Shown here piece by piece: positions 44,521 through 54,122 of a stretch of DNA of 64,000 nucleotides (position 1 is the stretch's first letter; each line of letters opens with the position of its first letter). Made by a program: the position numbers and the translations under genes. The notes under the pieces are model-generated. The model was not told where the DNA came from and made no database searches. It worked only from the letters and a program-made list of their open reading frames with translations. The stretch comes from Pseudomonas sp. SL4(2022). Lineage in GTDB: Bacteria > Pseudomonadota > Gammaproteobacteria > Pseudomonadales > Pseudomonadaceae. The stretch is taken from positions 3,106,001 to 3,170,000 of the forward strand of contig NZ_CP113060.1 of assembly GCF_026625725.1 (NCBI RefSeq), written 5' to 3'.

Positions 44521-46308
44521 ATGTTTTTACTGAATCGAACTGCTGCCGTCCTGCTGAGCCTGGCATTGCCCTTGGCCAGCCAGGCCGCGCTGCCCGAAGA
44601 ACAGATCCGTCCGTCAATCAACCCTGAGCTGGCCGAGCACACCAAGCACTTCGCGCAGAAGGTCTACCAGGTAGCCGGCAACGTGTATTCCGCCGTCGGC
44701 TGGCAGTTGGGCAACGTGGCAATGATTGAGGCACCGGAAGGGCTGATCATCATCGACACCGGTGAGTCGGTCAGCGAGTCGCGCAAGATCATGGCCGAGT
44801 TCCGCAAGATCACCGATAAGCCGGTCAAGGCGGTGGTCTACACCCACTTTCACCCGGATCACATCAACGGTGTAAAAGCCTTTGTCACGGAAGAACAGGT
44901 GCGCAGCGGCGAGGTGCAGATCATTGCCCACGACACCCTGCTGGCCAATGTGGTGGCGCAGGGGGCATTGGTTGGGCCGATTCTCTCGGTACGTTCCGGC
45001 TATAGCTTCGGTGCGGCGCTGCCGGCCAGTGACCATGAACAGATGAACGCCGGGATCGGCCCACTGGCCAAGGCCGAAGCCTCGACCTTTATCGCGCCGA
45101 CCCTGACCTTCAAGGACAAGCTCGACACGCGCATCGCCGGCTTGGACCTGCAGTTTTTGCACGTGCCCAGCGAAGCACCGGACGAAATCATCGTCTACCT
45201 GCCGGATAACCGCGTGCTGATCAGCGCCGAGGTGGAGCAGGGGCCCACGCTGCCGAATATCCACACCCTGCGCGGCACCAAGTTCCGCGACCCGGTGGTG
45301 TGGGTCGAGAGCCTGGATAAGTTGCGCGCCTACCAGGCCGAGCATATGGTGCCGCTGCATGGTCGGCCGGTCAGTGGCCAGGATCAGGTCGAGGAAGTGC
45401 TGCGCATGACCCGCGACGGTATCGCCTATATCCATGATCAGACCGTGCGCTGGATGAACAAGGGCCTGACCCCGGATGAGCTGGTCGAGAAGGTCAAACT
45501 GCCGCCGCACCTGGCCGGTTACACCCCTTACCTGCGTGAGTACTACGGCACGGTCAAACACAGCGTGCGGCAGATCTACAACGGTTACCTGGGCTGGTTC
45601 CAGGGTGACCCGGTGGCGCTCGATCCGTTGCCACCAAAAGACAAGGCGGAGCGCCTGATTGCCTTGATGGGTGGTCGGGAAAAACTGTTGCTGGCCGCCG
45701 GCGAGGCCTACCTCAAGGGTGATTACCAGTGGGCCGCCGAGCTTTCCAGCTACGCCATTCAGGTGGACAACGAGGACACGCTGGCCCGCGATATCAAGGC
45801 CCGCAGTTTCCGCAAGCTGGGCTATGCCAGCATGAACATCAACTGGCGTAACTGGTACCTGATGAGTGCCATGGAACTGGAAGGCAAGCTGGCCGGCGAG
45901 CAGGTGCAGCAGATGGCCCAGAGCATGCGCAGTGCGTTTCTCTCCGCTGACATGCTGAAAACCTTTCCGGCGCGGATCTTCCTGCAAAACTGGATTACCC
46001 GGGTCGATCCGGACAAGGCCAATGATGTCGAGTTGACCCTGGGTTTCAGCTTTCCGGATATCGGCGAGCAGTGGGCGCTGGAAGTCCGCCGCGGTGTAGT
46101 GCAGTTGCACCAGGGCATTCCCGAGGGTACCACGCTCAAACTGACCCTCGACAAGGCGTATCTGGACACCGTGATGAGCGGCGAGAATGGTTTGCTCAAG
46201 GGCGCCTTGCTGGGCGATGTAAAGGTTGATGGCAGCCTGCTGGAGATCAAGACCTTCCTTGGCTGTTTTGACTTCAGCGATACGCCGATTGCCCTGACCC
46301 TGCGTTGA
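44521..46308 (+). CDS. MBL-fold alkylsulfatase (SdsA family)
   Basis: Cleaves alkyl sulfate esters such as detergents, using a binuclear zinc site. 595 residues: signal peptide (LLSLALPLASQA), metallo-beta-lactamase domain with THFHPDHINGVKAF (about residue 117), EAPDEIIVYLPDN and the HGRPVSG histidine, then the alkylsulfatase dimerisation helices (EYYGTVKHSVRQIYNGYLGW) and an SCP2-like C-terminal domain. Shorter than P. aeruginosa SdsA1 (about 650). The HFHPDH form of the metal motif suggests a branch distinct from SdsA1. Same direction as, and 237 bases after, the Tat sulfatase gene. Confidence 0.9.
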   Translation: MFLLNRTAAVLLSLALPLASQAALPEEQIRPSINPELAEHTKHFAQKVYQVAGNVYSAVGWQLGNVAMIEAPEGLIIIDTGESVSESRKIMAEFRKITDKPVKAVVYTHFHPDHINGVKAFVTEEQVRSGEVQIIAHDTLLANVVAQGALVGPILSVRSGYSFGAALPASDHEQMNAGIGPLAKAEASTFIAPTLTFKDKLDTRIAGLDLQFLHVPSEAPDEIIVYLPDNRVLISAEVEQGPTLPNIHTLRGTKFRDPVVWVESLDKLRAYQAEHMVPLHGRPVSGQDQVEEVLRMTRDGIAYIHDQTVRWMNKGLTPDELVEKVKLPPHLAGYTPYLREYYGTVKHSVRQIYNGYLGWFQGDPVALDPLPPKDKAERLIALMGGREKLLLAAGEAYLKGDYQWAAELSSYAIQVDNEDTLARDIKARSFRKLGYASMNINWRNWYLMSAMELEGKLAGEQVQQMAQSMRSAFLSADMLKTFPARIFLQNWITRVDPDKANDVELTLGFSFPDIGEQWALEVRRGVVQLHQGIPEGTTLKLTLDKAYLDTVMSGENGLLKGALLGDVKVDGSLLEIKTFLGCFDFSDTPIALTLR

Positions 46309-46405
46309 GTGTGGCGGCGCTGTGCGACCCGACCAAAGTGCGGACGTACTCGGGGCTTTATCAGGGCAGACTGCTCTGGTTTTTCATCTGATTAAGGAGT
46401 GCTTC

Positions 46406-46657
46406 ATGCCTGTTCTGATATTCGCCAAAGGTGCGCTGGCCATGTTCTGGTTGCTGGCGCTGCTCAATCTGCTCTATCCCATGGGCGAGGGCTGGTACCT
46501 CACGATCAACTTGATTGCTGGTGGCATGCTGCTGGCGCATCTCGGCGAGATGCTGCTGTTCAAGGCCCGTCTGGTCGGCCAGCCGCAACTCTGGTTGCAG
46601 CGTCTGCAGGTGCTGCTGTTCGGCTTTATTCACCTGCGCAGTCTGCCCCGCGCTTAG
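46406..46657 (+). CDS. DUF1145-family small membrane protein
   Basis: 83 residues with two to three membrane segments: MPVLIFAKGALAMFWLLALL, GWYLTINLIAGGMLLAHLGE and LQVLLFGFIHLRSLPRA. This is the DUF1145 pattern; role unknown. The start at 46406 follows AAGGAGTGCTTC. Small gap after the alkylsulfatase, possibly co-transcribed. Confidence 0.85.
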   Translation: MPVLIFAKGALAMFWLLALLNLLYPMGEGWYLTINLIAGGMLLAHLGEMLLFKARLVGQPQLWLQRLQVLLFGFIHLRSLPRA

Positions 46658-47273
46658 GGGGCTAAAAGGCGGCTGGCTGTTAATCGCAGGTTGTTGAAAT
46701 CGAGCGGGGTGCAATCACGGTAATGGCTGCATCCCTTTAAGTCATCTCACGCGTGCCGCCAGTTCTGGTGGCTCCGCTGCAGGCACTCGTTCATGTGCCC
46801 TGTCTTTCTTTCTGGTGATCAACGCGCCCAGTTGTGCTGCCGTTTTCTGTGTGCAGAAGGCGGCTTGCTCTGGTGGGTTTAAACGTTGTCATCGCATGCG
46901 AGCGTGCCGAGTGTCCGTCTATCGGTCTACAGCGCAAGGATGTCATCAGTTTGTGCGATTCTTGCTTGCAAGTGGCTGCTTTTAACGAGGCCTCGGTGTG
47001 TGGTTTTTGCGCCTGTATCGCTAGTTAATAGGCGCTTGTTTAATATTTAGCTAAATCTTTTATTTCAATTTCATCTATCACCAGTGTGAAAATGATCTCG
47101 GTCTGTCGGGGAGAATTCTGAAATGAATTTGGTGGCATATTGCTATTAAATTCCATGATTGGTATAAATTTGACGGTATTAGAACAATAAGAAGTTAAGT
47201 GTCTTTTTATTGACGGCGTAAAATTGGCGCCTCTCTATTTTACTGCTACAACCTATTCGGAAATGATCAGTCC
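46658..47273. other. Long regulatory region upstream of the cellulose operon
   Basis: 616 bases without a supported gene. The last 240 bases are much richer in A/T than their surroundings. They contain FleQ-box-like words (47161 and 47201) and an inverted repeat GGCG-TAAAATT-GGCGCC at 47215-47231. The wssA start follows without a strong ribosome site. Confidence 0.6.
47161..47214. promoter_or_regulatory. Two FleQ-box-like sequences upstream of wssA
   Basis: GTCTTTTTATTGAC at 47201-47214 and GGTATAAATTTGAC at 47161-47174. Compared with the published FleQ consensus GTCaNTAAAtTGAC they keep the GTC and TTGAC ends (first) or the TTGAC end (second). They are 40 bases apart, about four helical turns, as in other FleQ-controlled exopolysaccharide promoters. 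Unverified. Confidence 0.4.
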
Positions 47274-48473
47274 ATGAGTACTTCCAGCGACATTTCAAGT
47301 TTGTTCAAGCTGTTTGGTGGGCGCTCGGCCCACTATCAGGAAATCTCTCAGGAAGACGAGAAGCAATCCTCCAAGGAACGGTGGCCAGGTGTGGCCAAGG
47401 TCGAGCTTTCTAGCGTACCCGCTGCCGAACCTGCTGCTTCACCTCAGGTGGCTGCAGTGGTGCGTCCGGCACTCTTTGCCGGAGCAATTGTTCAACCACC
47501 TCCCGTGCTGGCGCCAGAGCCTGCCCCTGAGCCGTCGATGCCTGTTGCCGGTGCTGCCGCTGGGCCGGACTGGGCTGCAGAAAGCCTGCAGAGCCTGCTG
47601 GGTAAGTTGGCACAGGAAGATCGCCGGGAGGTTGTCAGCACGCCGGTCCGTGCGGCACGTCCACGCCCGCATCTGGACAATATCAAGGTTGTAGCCGTGA
47701 TTTCCGCCAAGGGCGGGGTCGGCAAGAGCACACTGGCTGCTGGTTTGTCCTCCGTCATGCAGCGCCAAGGACGTGCGGTGTTGGCTATTGATCTCGATCC
47801 CCAGAGCGCACTGAGTAACCACCTGGGCGTTGCCATCGATCCGATGCAGGTTGCGGCCGAAGGTTTGGCTCATTGTGTCGCCGATGTGCAGATGCGGGAT
47901 TTTTGTCAGCCCACCCCCAGTGGGGTCTTTGTGCTGCCGTATGGCATTGTCGATGAAGATCAGCGTCGAGCCTTTGAGCGTCAGCTGGAGGACGAACCTG
48001 ACTGGCTCGCGCAGCAGCTCTCTGAATTGCAGTTGGCAGATGGCTCGGTGGTGGTGCTTGATACGCCGCCAGGCCCCTCTGTCTATCTGCAACAGGCCTT
48101 GTCGGTTGCCAATGTGGCTGTGGTGGTGAGTCTCGCTGATGCGGCCTCCTATGCGACGCTGCCAATGATTGATCGCCTGCTTGCCACTTATACGGCTGAG
48201 CGTGAAGATTTTTATGGCGCTACGTATGTCATCAATCAGGTCGATCAATCGCGCAAACTGAGCAAAGACATCACCCAGATCATGCGCGGTATCTTGGGCA
48301 GTCGTGTGGCGGGCATCATTCATCGTGATCAGTCCATTGCCGAAGCGCTCGCCTACAGCCAGAGCGTGCTGGATTACGACCCGAGTGGCCAAGGCTGCCA
48401 CGATCTGCAAGCCATCGCCCTGAACGTTCTTGCCAAGCTCTTTGCGACTCAGCGGAGTGAGCAGTTGGCATGA
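47274..48473 (+). CDS. wssA: Cellulose biosynthesis protein WssA/BcsQ (ParA-like ATPase) with BcsR/BcsP-like N-terminus
   Basis: MinD/ParA ATPase thought to place the cellulose synthase at the pole. 399 residues. The ATPase domain starts at VVAVISAKGGVGKSTLAAGL (deviant Walker A, about residue 139), with IDLDPQSALSNHLG, DTPPGP and YVINQVDQSRKLSKD. Before it, DISSLFKLFGGRSAHYQEIS and SSKERWPGV match the short BcsR/BcsP family, then a Pro/Ala-rich linker. So it looks like a fusion of two proteins separate elsewhere. Overlaps wssB by ATGA. Confidence 0.88.
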   Translation: MSTSSDISSLFKLFGGRSAHYQEISQEDEKQSSKERWPGVAKVELSSVPAAEPAASPQVAAVVRPALFAGAIVQPPPVLAPEPAPEPSMPVAGAAAGPDWAAESLQSLLGKLAQEDRREVVSTPVRAARPRPHLDNIKVVAVISAKGGVGKSTLAAGLSSVMQRQGRAVLAIDLDPQSALSNHLGVAIDPMQVAAEGLAHCVADVQMRDFCQPTPSGVFVLPYGIVDEDQRRAFERQLEDEPDWLAQQLSELQLADGSVVVLDTPPGPSVYLQQALSVANVAVVVSLADAASYATLPMIDRLLATYTAEREDFYGATYVINQVDQSRKLSKDITQIMRGILGSRVAGIIHRDQSIAEALAYSQSVLDYDPSGQGCHDLQAIALNVLAKLFATQRSEQLA

Positions 48474-50653
48474 ATTTAACCGGCATGTTTCGTGCCCGAC
48501 GTGCTGCTCAGGGAAGTGCTTCGCCATATGTGATGGACCGGCCGACCTCTGCCGCTTTGCTGTTGGTGGTCGGCGCTTTACTGGCGTTGATGGTCATCGT
48601 ACCGATGGACGTAGAGCAGCAAATGCTGTTCTCTGCGGCGTGCATGATCGCTGCGCTGGTACTGCGCAGAACCGCGAATCGCGTGGCTATTCTGGCCATG
48701 ATCGTGCTCTCAGTTGTGGCCTCGTTGCGCTACATGTATTGGCGTCTGACCTCGTCTCTGGGGTTCGACAACTGGCTCAACATGCTGTTTGGTTATGGGT
48801 TGGTACTGGCCGAGCTCTATGCCCTGCTGGTACTGCTGTTTGGTTATTTGCAGACGGCCTGGCCGCTGCAGCGCAAGCCATACCCGCTCCCGGCTGACAG
48901 CAGCGTCTGGCCTACAGTCGATGTATTCATTCCGACTTATAACGAGCCGCTGGATATCATTAAACTGACCGCTTTTGCGGCGCAGGCGATCGATTGGCCC
49001 AAAGACAAGCTGCGTGTGTATGTGCTCGATGACGGTCGCCGCGACGAGTTCCGGGAATTTTGTGAGTCGGTGGGGATCGGCTACATCATTCGGCCGGATA
49101 ACAACCATGCCAAAGCCGGCAATCTCAACTTTGCCCTGACCCAGACTTCAGGCGAGTACATTGCCATCTTCGATGCGGATCACGTGCCGACGCGTTCCTT
49201 TTTGCAAGTGGGCATGGGCTGGTTTCTCAAAGACCCGAAGCTGGCGATGCTGCAAACGCCGCACTTCTTTTTCTCCCCTGATCCGTTTGAAAAGAACCTC
49301 GACACGTTCCGCTCTGTACCCAACGAAGGCGAGTTGTTTTATGGGCTGGTTCAGGACGGCAATGACCTGTGGAACGCCACGTTTTTCTGCGGCTCGTGCG
49401 CCATTATCAAGCGTGGCCCGCTGGAAGAGGTGGGTGGAATCGCCGTTGAAACGGTGACCGAAGATGCGCACACCGCCCTGAAACTCAATCGGCTGGGTTA
49501 CAACACGGCGTACCTGGCAATACCTCAGGCAGCCGGTTTGGCCACGGAGAGTCTGTCTGGTCATATCGGGCAGCGCATTCGCTGGGCGCGTGGGATGGCG
49601 CAAATCTTCCGCACCGACAACCCGCTGCTTGGCAAAGGCCTCAGCCTCGGGCAGCGGTTCTGTTACCTGAATGCCATGCTGCACTTCTTCTATGGCTTGC
49701 CGCGTCTGGTGTTTCTCACCGCGCCGCTGGCCTACCTGATCTTCGAGGCGCAGATTTTCCAGGCACCGGCCCTGCTGATTGTGGCCTATGCGTTGCCGCA
49801 TATCCTGCTGGCCAGCGTCACCAACTCCACCATTCAGGGACGCTTTCGTCACTCGTTCTGGAACGAGGTGTATGAGTCGGTATTGGCCTGGTACATCATG
49901 CGCCCGGTATTGCTGGCCATGATCAACCCCAAACTTGGCAAGTTCAACGTGACGGCCAAGGGCGGGGTGATTGATGAAAGCTATTTCGATTGGAAAATGG
50001 CTAGACCCTACATCGTTGTCCTGGCGCTGAATCTTATCGGCATGTTGGTGGGTGTGGCCAAACTCGGGTTTGATCCGGATGCCAGCGCCGTGACCTTGCT
50101 GATCAACCTGGTCTGGACGCTCTACAACATCATTATCAGTGCCGCCGCCGTTGCTGTAGCCAGTGAGGCGCGGCAGATCCGCGCCGAGCCGCGTGTTTTC
50201 GCCACCTTGCCGGCCATGCTGGGGCTGGCCAATGGCAAGACAATTGCCTGCCAAACCAACGATTTTTCGCAGCGCGGCGTCGGCATTCATTTGCCCGAAG
50301 GTGTTCAGGTTGCCTGTGGTGAACAGGTGCATGTCTCCCTGTTTCGCGATGGCGAAGAGGGCGTTTTTCCGGCCAGTGTAGTGTTTAGTCATGGCCAGAC
50401 CCTGGGCCTGAATTTCGCCAATCTGAGCTTGCAACAACAAAGTGAACTGGCCCGCCTGACGTTCTCGCGCGCTGATACCTGGGCCAAGAGCTGGGGCACG
50501 GGTGTGGTGGATACCCCGCTCGGTGCGCTTGCTGAAGTAACCGGGATTGGTTGGCGCGGGATATGTCTGCTCTCGCGTGCCACGTTTGATGAGTCCGTAC
50601 GTCATTTACGCGCCCTGTCTTTTACCCCTAGATCCACTCCGAGGAATCCATGA
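48470..50653 (+). CDS. wssB: Cellulose synthase catalytic subunit BcsA (WssB)
   Basis: Polymerises UDP-glucose to beta-1,4-glucan and pushes it across the inner membrane; activated by c-di-GMP. 727 residues: N-terminal helices, GT2 domain with VDVFIPTYNEPLDIIKL, IFDADHVPT, TEDAHTAL and QRIRWARGMAQI (D, DxD, TED, QxxRW), more helices, then a PilZ domain with RAEPR and DFSQRGVGIH, the c-di-GMP contact motifs. Overlaps wssC by ATGA. Confidence 0.96.
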   Translation: MNLTGMFRARRAAQGSASPYVMDRPTSAALLLVVGALLALMVIVPMDVEQQMLFSAACMIAALVLRRTANRVAILAMIVLSVVASLRYMYWRLTSSLGFDNWLNMLFGYGLVLAELYALLVLLFGYLQTAWPLQRKPYPLPADSSVWPTVDVFIPTYNEPLDIIKLTAFAAQAIDWPKDKLRVYVLDDGRRDEFREFCESVGIGYIIRPDNNHAKAGNLNFALTQTSGEYIAIFDADHVPTRSFLQVGMGWFLKDPKLAMLQTPHFFFSPDPFEKNLDTFRSVPNEGELFYGLVQDGNDLWNATFFCGSCAIIKRGPLEEVGGIAVETVTEDAHTALKLNRLGYNTAYLAIPQAAGLATESLSGHIGQRIRWARGMAQIFRTDNPLLGKGLSLGQRFCYLNAMLHFFYGLPRLVFLTAPLAYLIFEAQIFQAPALLIVAYALPHILLASVTNSTIQGRFRHSFWNEVYESVLAWYIMRPVLLAMINPKLGKFNVTAKGGVIDESYFDWKMARPYIVVLALNLIGMLVGVAKLGFDPDASAVTLLINLVWTLYNIIISAAAVAVASEARQIRAEPRVFATLPAMLGLANGKTIACQTNDFSQRGVGIHLPEGVQVACGEQVHVSLFRDGEEGVFPASVVFSHGQTLGLNFANLSLQQQSELARLTFSRADTWAKSWGTGVVDTPLGALAEVTGIGWRGICLLSRATFDESVRHLRALSFTPRSTPRNP

Positions 50654-52941
50654 GTCAGAAACGCAAAGGCATGCTATCCCTCTGGTTCGCCTTGTCGATT
50701 CCATTGCTCGCTTCGAGCCTGCCGACGGCCTGGGCTGAAGAAGTTGTTGAAACCCAGGAGCCTGCCGCTGAAGACGGTGCGTTGGTCGAAGAGGTGGTTG
50801 TGCCGGAGTTTGTGCCGACTTACAGCGCCACGCTCAAGCAATTGGGGGCCAATTACCCCATGCACTTGCGCGGTATCGAAGGCAGTGACAGCGTCAGCTT
50901 CGATGTGCGATCCGATCAAGTGGTGACCAAAGCCCGGGTCAATCTTGAATACAGTTATTCGCCGTCACTGCTCAGTGATCTCTCGCAGATCAACGTGATG
51001 GTCAACGATCAGGTGGCCGCTAGCCTGCCGGTTCCCAAGGAGACCGCAGGTACCTTGCAACAGCAGGTGGTGGACATCCCGGCACACCTGGTTACCGAGT
51101 TCAACCGCCTGACGCTGCAGCTGATCGGTCACTACACCATGATGTGTGAGGATCCGCTGCATTCAAGCCTGTGGGCCAAAGTCAGCAACACCAGTCAGCT
51201 CGAACTGGAGACCACGCAGATTGCCTTGCCGGACGATTTGGCCCGGTTGCCTTTGCCATTCTTTGACGGACGTGATTCACGTGCGCTGGAATTGCCTTTT
51301 GTATTTGCCAGCAGCCCTGACAATCGCACCCTGGAAGCCGCTGGTGCGGTAGCGTCCTGGTTTGGTGCGTTGGCCAGTTATCGTGGTGCGCGGTTTCCGG
51401 TCAGCCTGGGCCAGTTGCCTGAGAAGGGGCACGCGATTGTTTTGATGGTGGGCAGTGCCACCATGGCCGGCATTGAGCTGCCGCCGAGCGGCCTGCCAAC
51501 GCTGAGCATGCTTGCTAACCCCAATGATCCGTTCGGTAAGCTGCTGGTAATTGCGGCGCGTGATGCTGATCAACTCAAGCAGGCCGCTTTGTCCCTGGTG
51601 AGTGGCAGCAAGGTGCTGGCAGGTTCCAGCGCGCAGGTTGAGCGGTTTGAAAACCTGCAGCCGCGTACACCCTATGATGCGCCAAACTGGCTGCCCAGCG
51701 ACCGTCCGGTACAGCTGGGCGAGCTCAGTGACGCCAAGCGTTTGAGCGTTTCCGGTTACGACCCAGGCACCATCAACCTGCCCATGCGTTTGCCTCCGGA
51801 CCTATTCAACTGGCGCGAGAAAGGGGTGCCGCTGCACCTTAAATACCGTTACACGCCGCAGCCGGTCTCCACCAACTCTTCGTTGCTGATCAGTGTCAGC
51901 GGCAAGTTCATCAAGTCACTGCCGCTGCCTTCGCAAGAGAGCCTGAAAGACGACGAGTCGCTGCTGGCCAAGCTGCAGCAGGATGAAAGCCTGTTGCAAG
52001 AGAGCAAACTGCTTTTGCCGCTCGACAGCCTGCCGCTGCAGTCTGCGTTGCAACTGCGCTTTATGTACGACTACATCAAGCAGGGTGAGTGCCGCGACAT
52101 CATCATCGACAATATGCGTGGCACCATCGAGGCAGACTCCACCCTCGACCTCAGTGGTTACGAGCATTTCATTGCCATGCCCAACCTGGGTGTGTTCCAG
52201 AGCAGTGGCTTTCCGTTTACGCGTATGGCCGACCTTTCCGAAACCGCTGTGGTGATGCCTGCCGGTGCCGGGGTCGAAGAGATTTCCCTGTACCTGGATG
52301 TTATGGGTCGCTTCGGTGATTCGACCGGGCTGCCGGCCAGTGCCGTCAGCGTTGTCCAGGGTGATCAGGATGAGCCGCTGGAAGGTAAGGATTTACTGGT
52401 GCTGGCAGCCGGGAGCAATCAGCCGCTGCTGCAACGCTGGGCGGATCACTTACCGGCCAGTCTGACAGGTCAGTCGAGCTTTGAAATGTCTGACCTGGTG
52501 CACCGCATGCGCACCTGGGTGGGCTCCGATACCCGTGCCAATCAGCGTCAGGCGCGCAGCAGTCTGGCGCTCGCCACAGGGGGCGCCGGTGCCTTCCTGA
52601 CTGGCTTTGAGTCGCCGCTCGACAGCGGACGCAGTGTGGTGGTGATTGCTGCGTCCAGTCCGGACAAGCTGGTCGATATCAGCTCGGCCCTGCGAGGCGG
52701 TGAGGATTACGAAGAGTCGATCCAGGGCAGTCTGGCGGTGATCAATGGCAAACGCATCAGTTCGCTGGTCGCCGAAGATCAGTATTACGTGGGGGAACTG
52801 GGCTGGTTGCGTTACCTGCAATGGCTGCTGGCACACAATCTCTTCTTGATGCTGTTGTTGACCGCTGTGGCGGTAAGCCTGGCCAGCCTGTTGCTGTTCT
52901 TCACCCTGCGTGCTCGTGCCCGTGCACGTTTGAGCGATTGA
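50650..52941 (+). CDS. wssC: Cellulose synthase regulatory/periplasmic subunit BcsB (WssC)
   Basis: Periplasmic partner of BcsA. 763 residues: signal peptide (LWFALSIPLLASSLPTAWA), repeated carbohydrate-binding and flavodoxin-like domains (MHLRGIEGSDSVSFDVRSDQ; RYTPQPVSTNSSLLISVSGK; RFMYDYIKQGECRD), and one C-terminal membrane helix (LMLLLTAVAVSLASLLLFFT) that anchors it to BcsA. Usual length. Confidence 0.95.
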   Translation: MSQKRKGMLSLWFALSIPLLASSLPTAWAEEVVETQEPAAEDGALVEEVVVPEFVPTYSATLKQLGANYPMHLRGIEGSDSVSFDVRSDQVVTKARVNLEYSYSPSLLSDLSQINVMVNDQVAASLPVPKETAGTLQQQVVDIPAHLVTEFNRLTLQLIGHYTMMCEDPLHSSLWAKVSNTSQLELETTQIALPDDLARLPLPFFDGRDSRALELPFVFASSPDNRTLEAAGAVASWFGALASYRGARFPVSLGQLPEKGHAIVLMVGSATMAGIELPPSGLPTLSMLANPNDPFGKLLVIAARDADQLKQAALSLVSGSKVLAGSSAQVERFENLQPRTPYDAPNWLPSDRPVQLGELSDAKRLSVSGYDPGTINLPMRLPPDLFNWREKGVPLHLKYRYTPQPVSTNSSLLISVSGKFIKSLPLPSQESLKDDESLLAKLQQDESLLQESKLLLPLDSLPLQSALQLRFMYDYIKQGECRDIIIDNMRGTIEADSTLDLSGYEHFIAMPNLGVFQSSGFPFTRMADLSETAVVMPAGAGVEEISLYLDVMGRFGDSTGLPASAVSVVQGDQDEPLEGKDLLVLAAGSNQPLLQRWADHLPASLTGQSSFEMSDLVHRMRTWVGSDTRANQRQARSSLALATGGAGAFLTGFESPLDSGRSVVVIAASSPDKLVDISSALRGGEDYEESIQGSLAVINGKRISSLVAEDQYYVGELGWLRYLQWLLAHNLFLMLLLTAVAVSLASLLLFFTLRARARARLSD

Positions 52942-52949
52942 GGTCGATC

Positions 52950-54122
52950 ATGAACCGGCCTGTTCTAAGCCTGTGCGCAGGCCTGCTTTTACTGGTTGGC
53001 GGTACAACGGCCAATGCGGCCTGCTCCATAGAGTGGCCGCACTGGCAGCGATTTGCCGAGCACTGGATTCAGCCCGATGGCCGTGTGCTGGAGTCGAGCC
53101 TGGAAAAGAACCACAGCACTTCCGAGGGGCAGTCCTATGCGCTGTTCTTTGCGCTGGTTGCCAATGATCAAGCGCGGTTCGAGACCATCTGGCGCTGGAG
53201 TCGCGAAAACCTGATGGGTAATGCCCCACAAACGACCTTGCCGGCCTGGCTCTGGGGGCAAGGTAAGGACGGGGTGTGGAAGGTTCAGGATGCCAACTCG
53301 GCCTCCGATGCTGACCTGTGGTTTGTCTACGCGCTGCTCGAGGGTGCGCGTCTGTGGCAAAAGCCGCAGTACCGAGACGATGCTCTGAGCCTGTTGGCGC
53401 AGATTAAGAAGCAGGAAATCACGGAGCTGCCAGGTCTTGGGGCCGTGCTATTACCGGGACCGATAGGCTTCTCGCATATAGGTCACTTGTGGCGCATCAA
53501 CCCCAGTTATCAACCTCTGCCGCTGATGCGCCGGCTTGCCGCTGTCGACCCCAAAGGACCGTGGAATGCCATTGCCGCGCACACCGCCACCTTGCAGAAC
53601 GAGGCGGGCGAGCATGGTTTTGCGGCTGACTGGATTGGTTACCGCGCTGTGTCGGACACCGCCGGATTGTTTGCCAGCGACCCAATGAAAGGCGACAGCG
53701 GCAGTTATGATGCCATTCGCGTCTATCTGTGGGCTGGCATGACGCATCCCAAAGACCCACTGGCCAAGCCGCTGCTGGCCAGTCTGCATGGCATGGCCCG
53801 CGCCACTGCATCCAGTGGTTTACCGCCGGAGAAGGTCAATGTGCGCCATGGCAGCACCGAAGGACAGAGCCCGAGTGGTTTTTCCGGTGCCCTGGTGCCT
53901 TATTTCCGCGCCAAGGGTCAGCCCTGGTTGGAAGAGTTACAGGACCAGCGCGCCCGTGCAGCAATTGATCAGTGGATTGCCGGCACGGGCCCGGCGCCCT
54001 TCTATTACGACTACATGCTCAGCCTGTTTGGTCTTGGCTGGGCCGATCAGTATTACCAGTTTGCGGCTGATGGCCGTCTGCAACCGCGTTGGGAGAATTC
54101 ATGTTCCGCTACCGCCCGCTAA
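52950..54122 (+). CDS. wssD: Cellulase BcsZ (WssD), GH8 family
   Basis: Periplasmic endo-beta-1,4-glucanase of cellulose operons. 390 residues with signal peptide (LCAGLLLLVGGTTANA). GH8 motifs: SSLEKNHSTSEGQSYALFFA (catalytic Glu), DANSASDADLWFVYALLEGA (catalytic Asp) and GFAADWIGYRA. The start at 52950 gives the signal peptide; it begins 9 bases after wssC. The end overlaps wssE by 22 bases. Confidence 0.95.
   Translation: MNRPVLSLCAGLLLLVGGTTANAACSIEWPHWQRFAEHWIQPDGRVLESSLEKNHSTSEGQSYALFFALVANDQARFETIWRWSRENLMGNAPQTTLPAWLWGQGKDGVWKVQDANSASDADLWFVYALLEGARLWQKPQYRDDALSLLAQIKKQEITELPGLGAVLLPGPIGFSHIGHLWRINPSYQPLPLMRRLAAVDPKGPWNAIAAHTATLQNEAGEHGFAADWIGYRAVSDTAGLFASDPMKGDSGSYDAIRVYLWAGMTHPKDPLAKPLLASLHGMARATASSGLPPEKVNVRHGSTEGQSPSGFSGALVPYFRAKGQPWLEELQDQRARAAIDQWIAGTGPAPFYYDYMLSLFGLGWADQYYQFAADGRLQPRWENSCSATAR

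Noticed and set aside
44614..46110. 498-codon open frame antisense to the alkylsulfatase gene
   Set aside because: Long antisense frames are expected in GC-rich Pseudomonas genes with third-position bias; the translation is a mirror of the real gene and shows no domain.
46834..47028. 65-codon open frame upstream of wssA
   Set aside because: No ribosome binding site, odd composition rich in Cys, no resemblance to any family; lies in a likely regulatory region.
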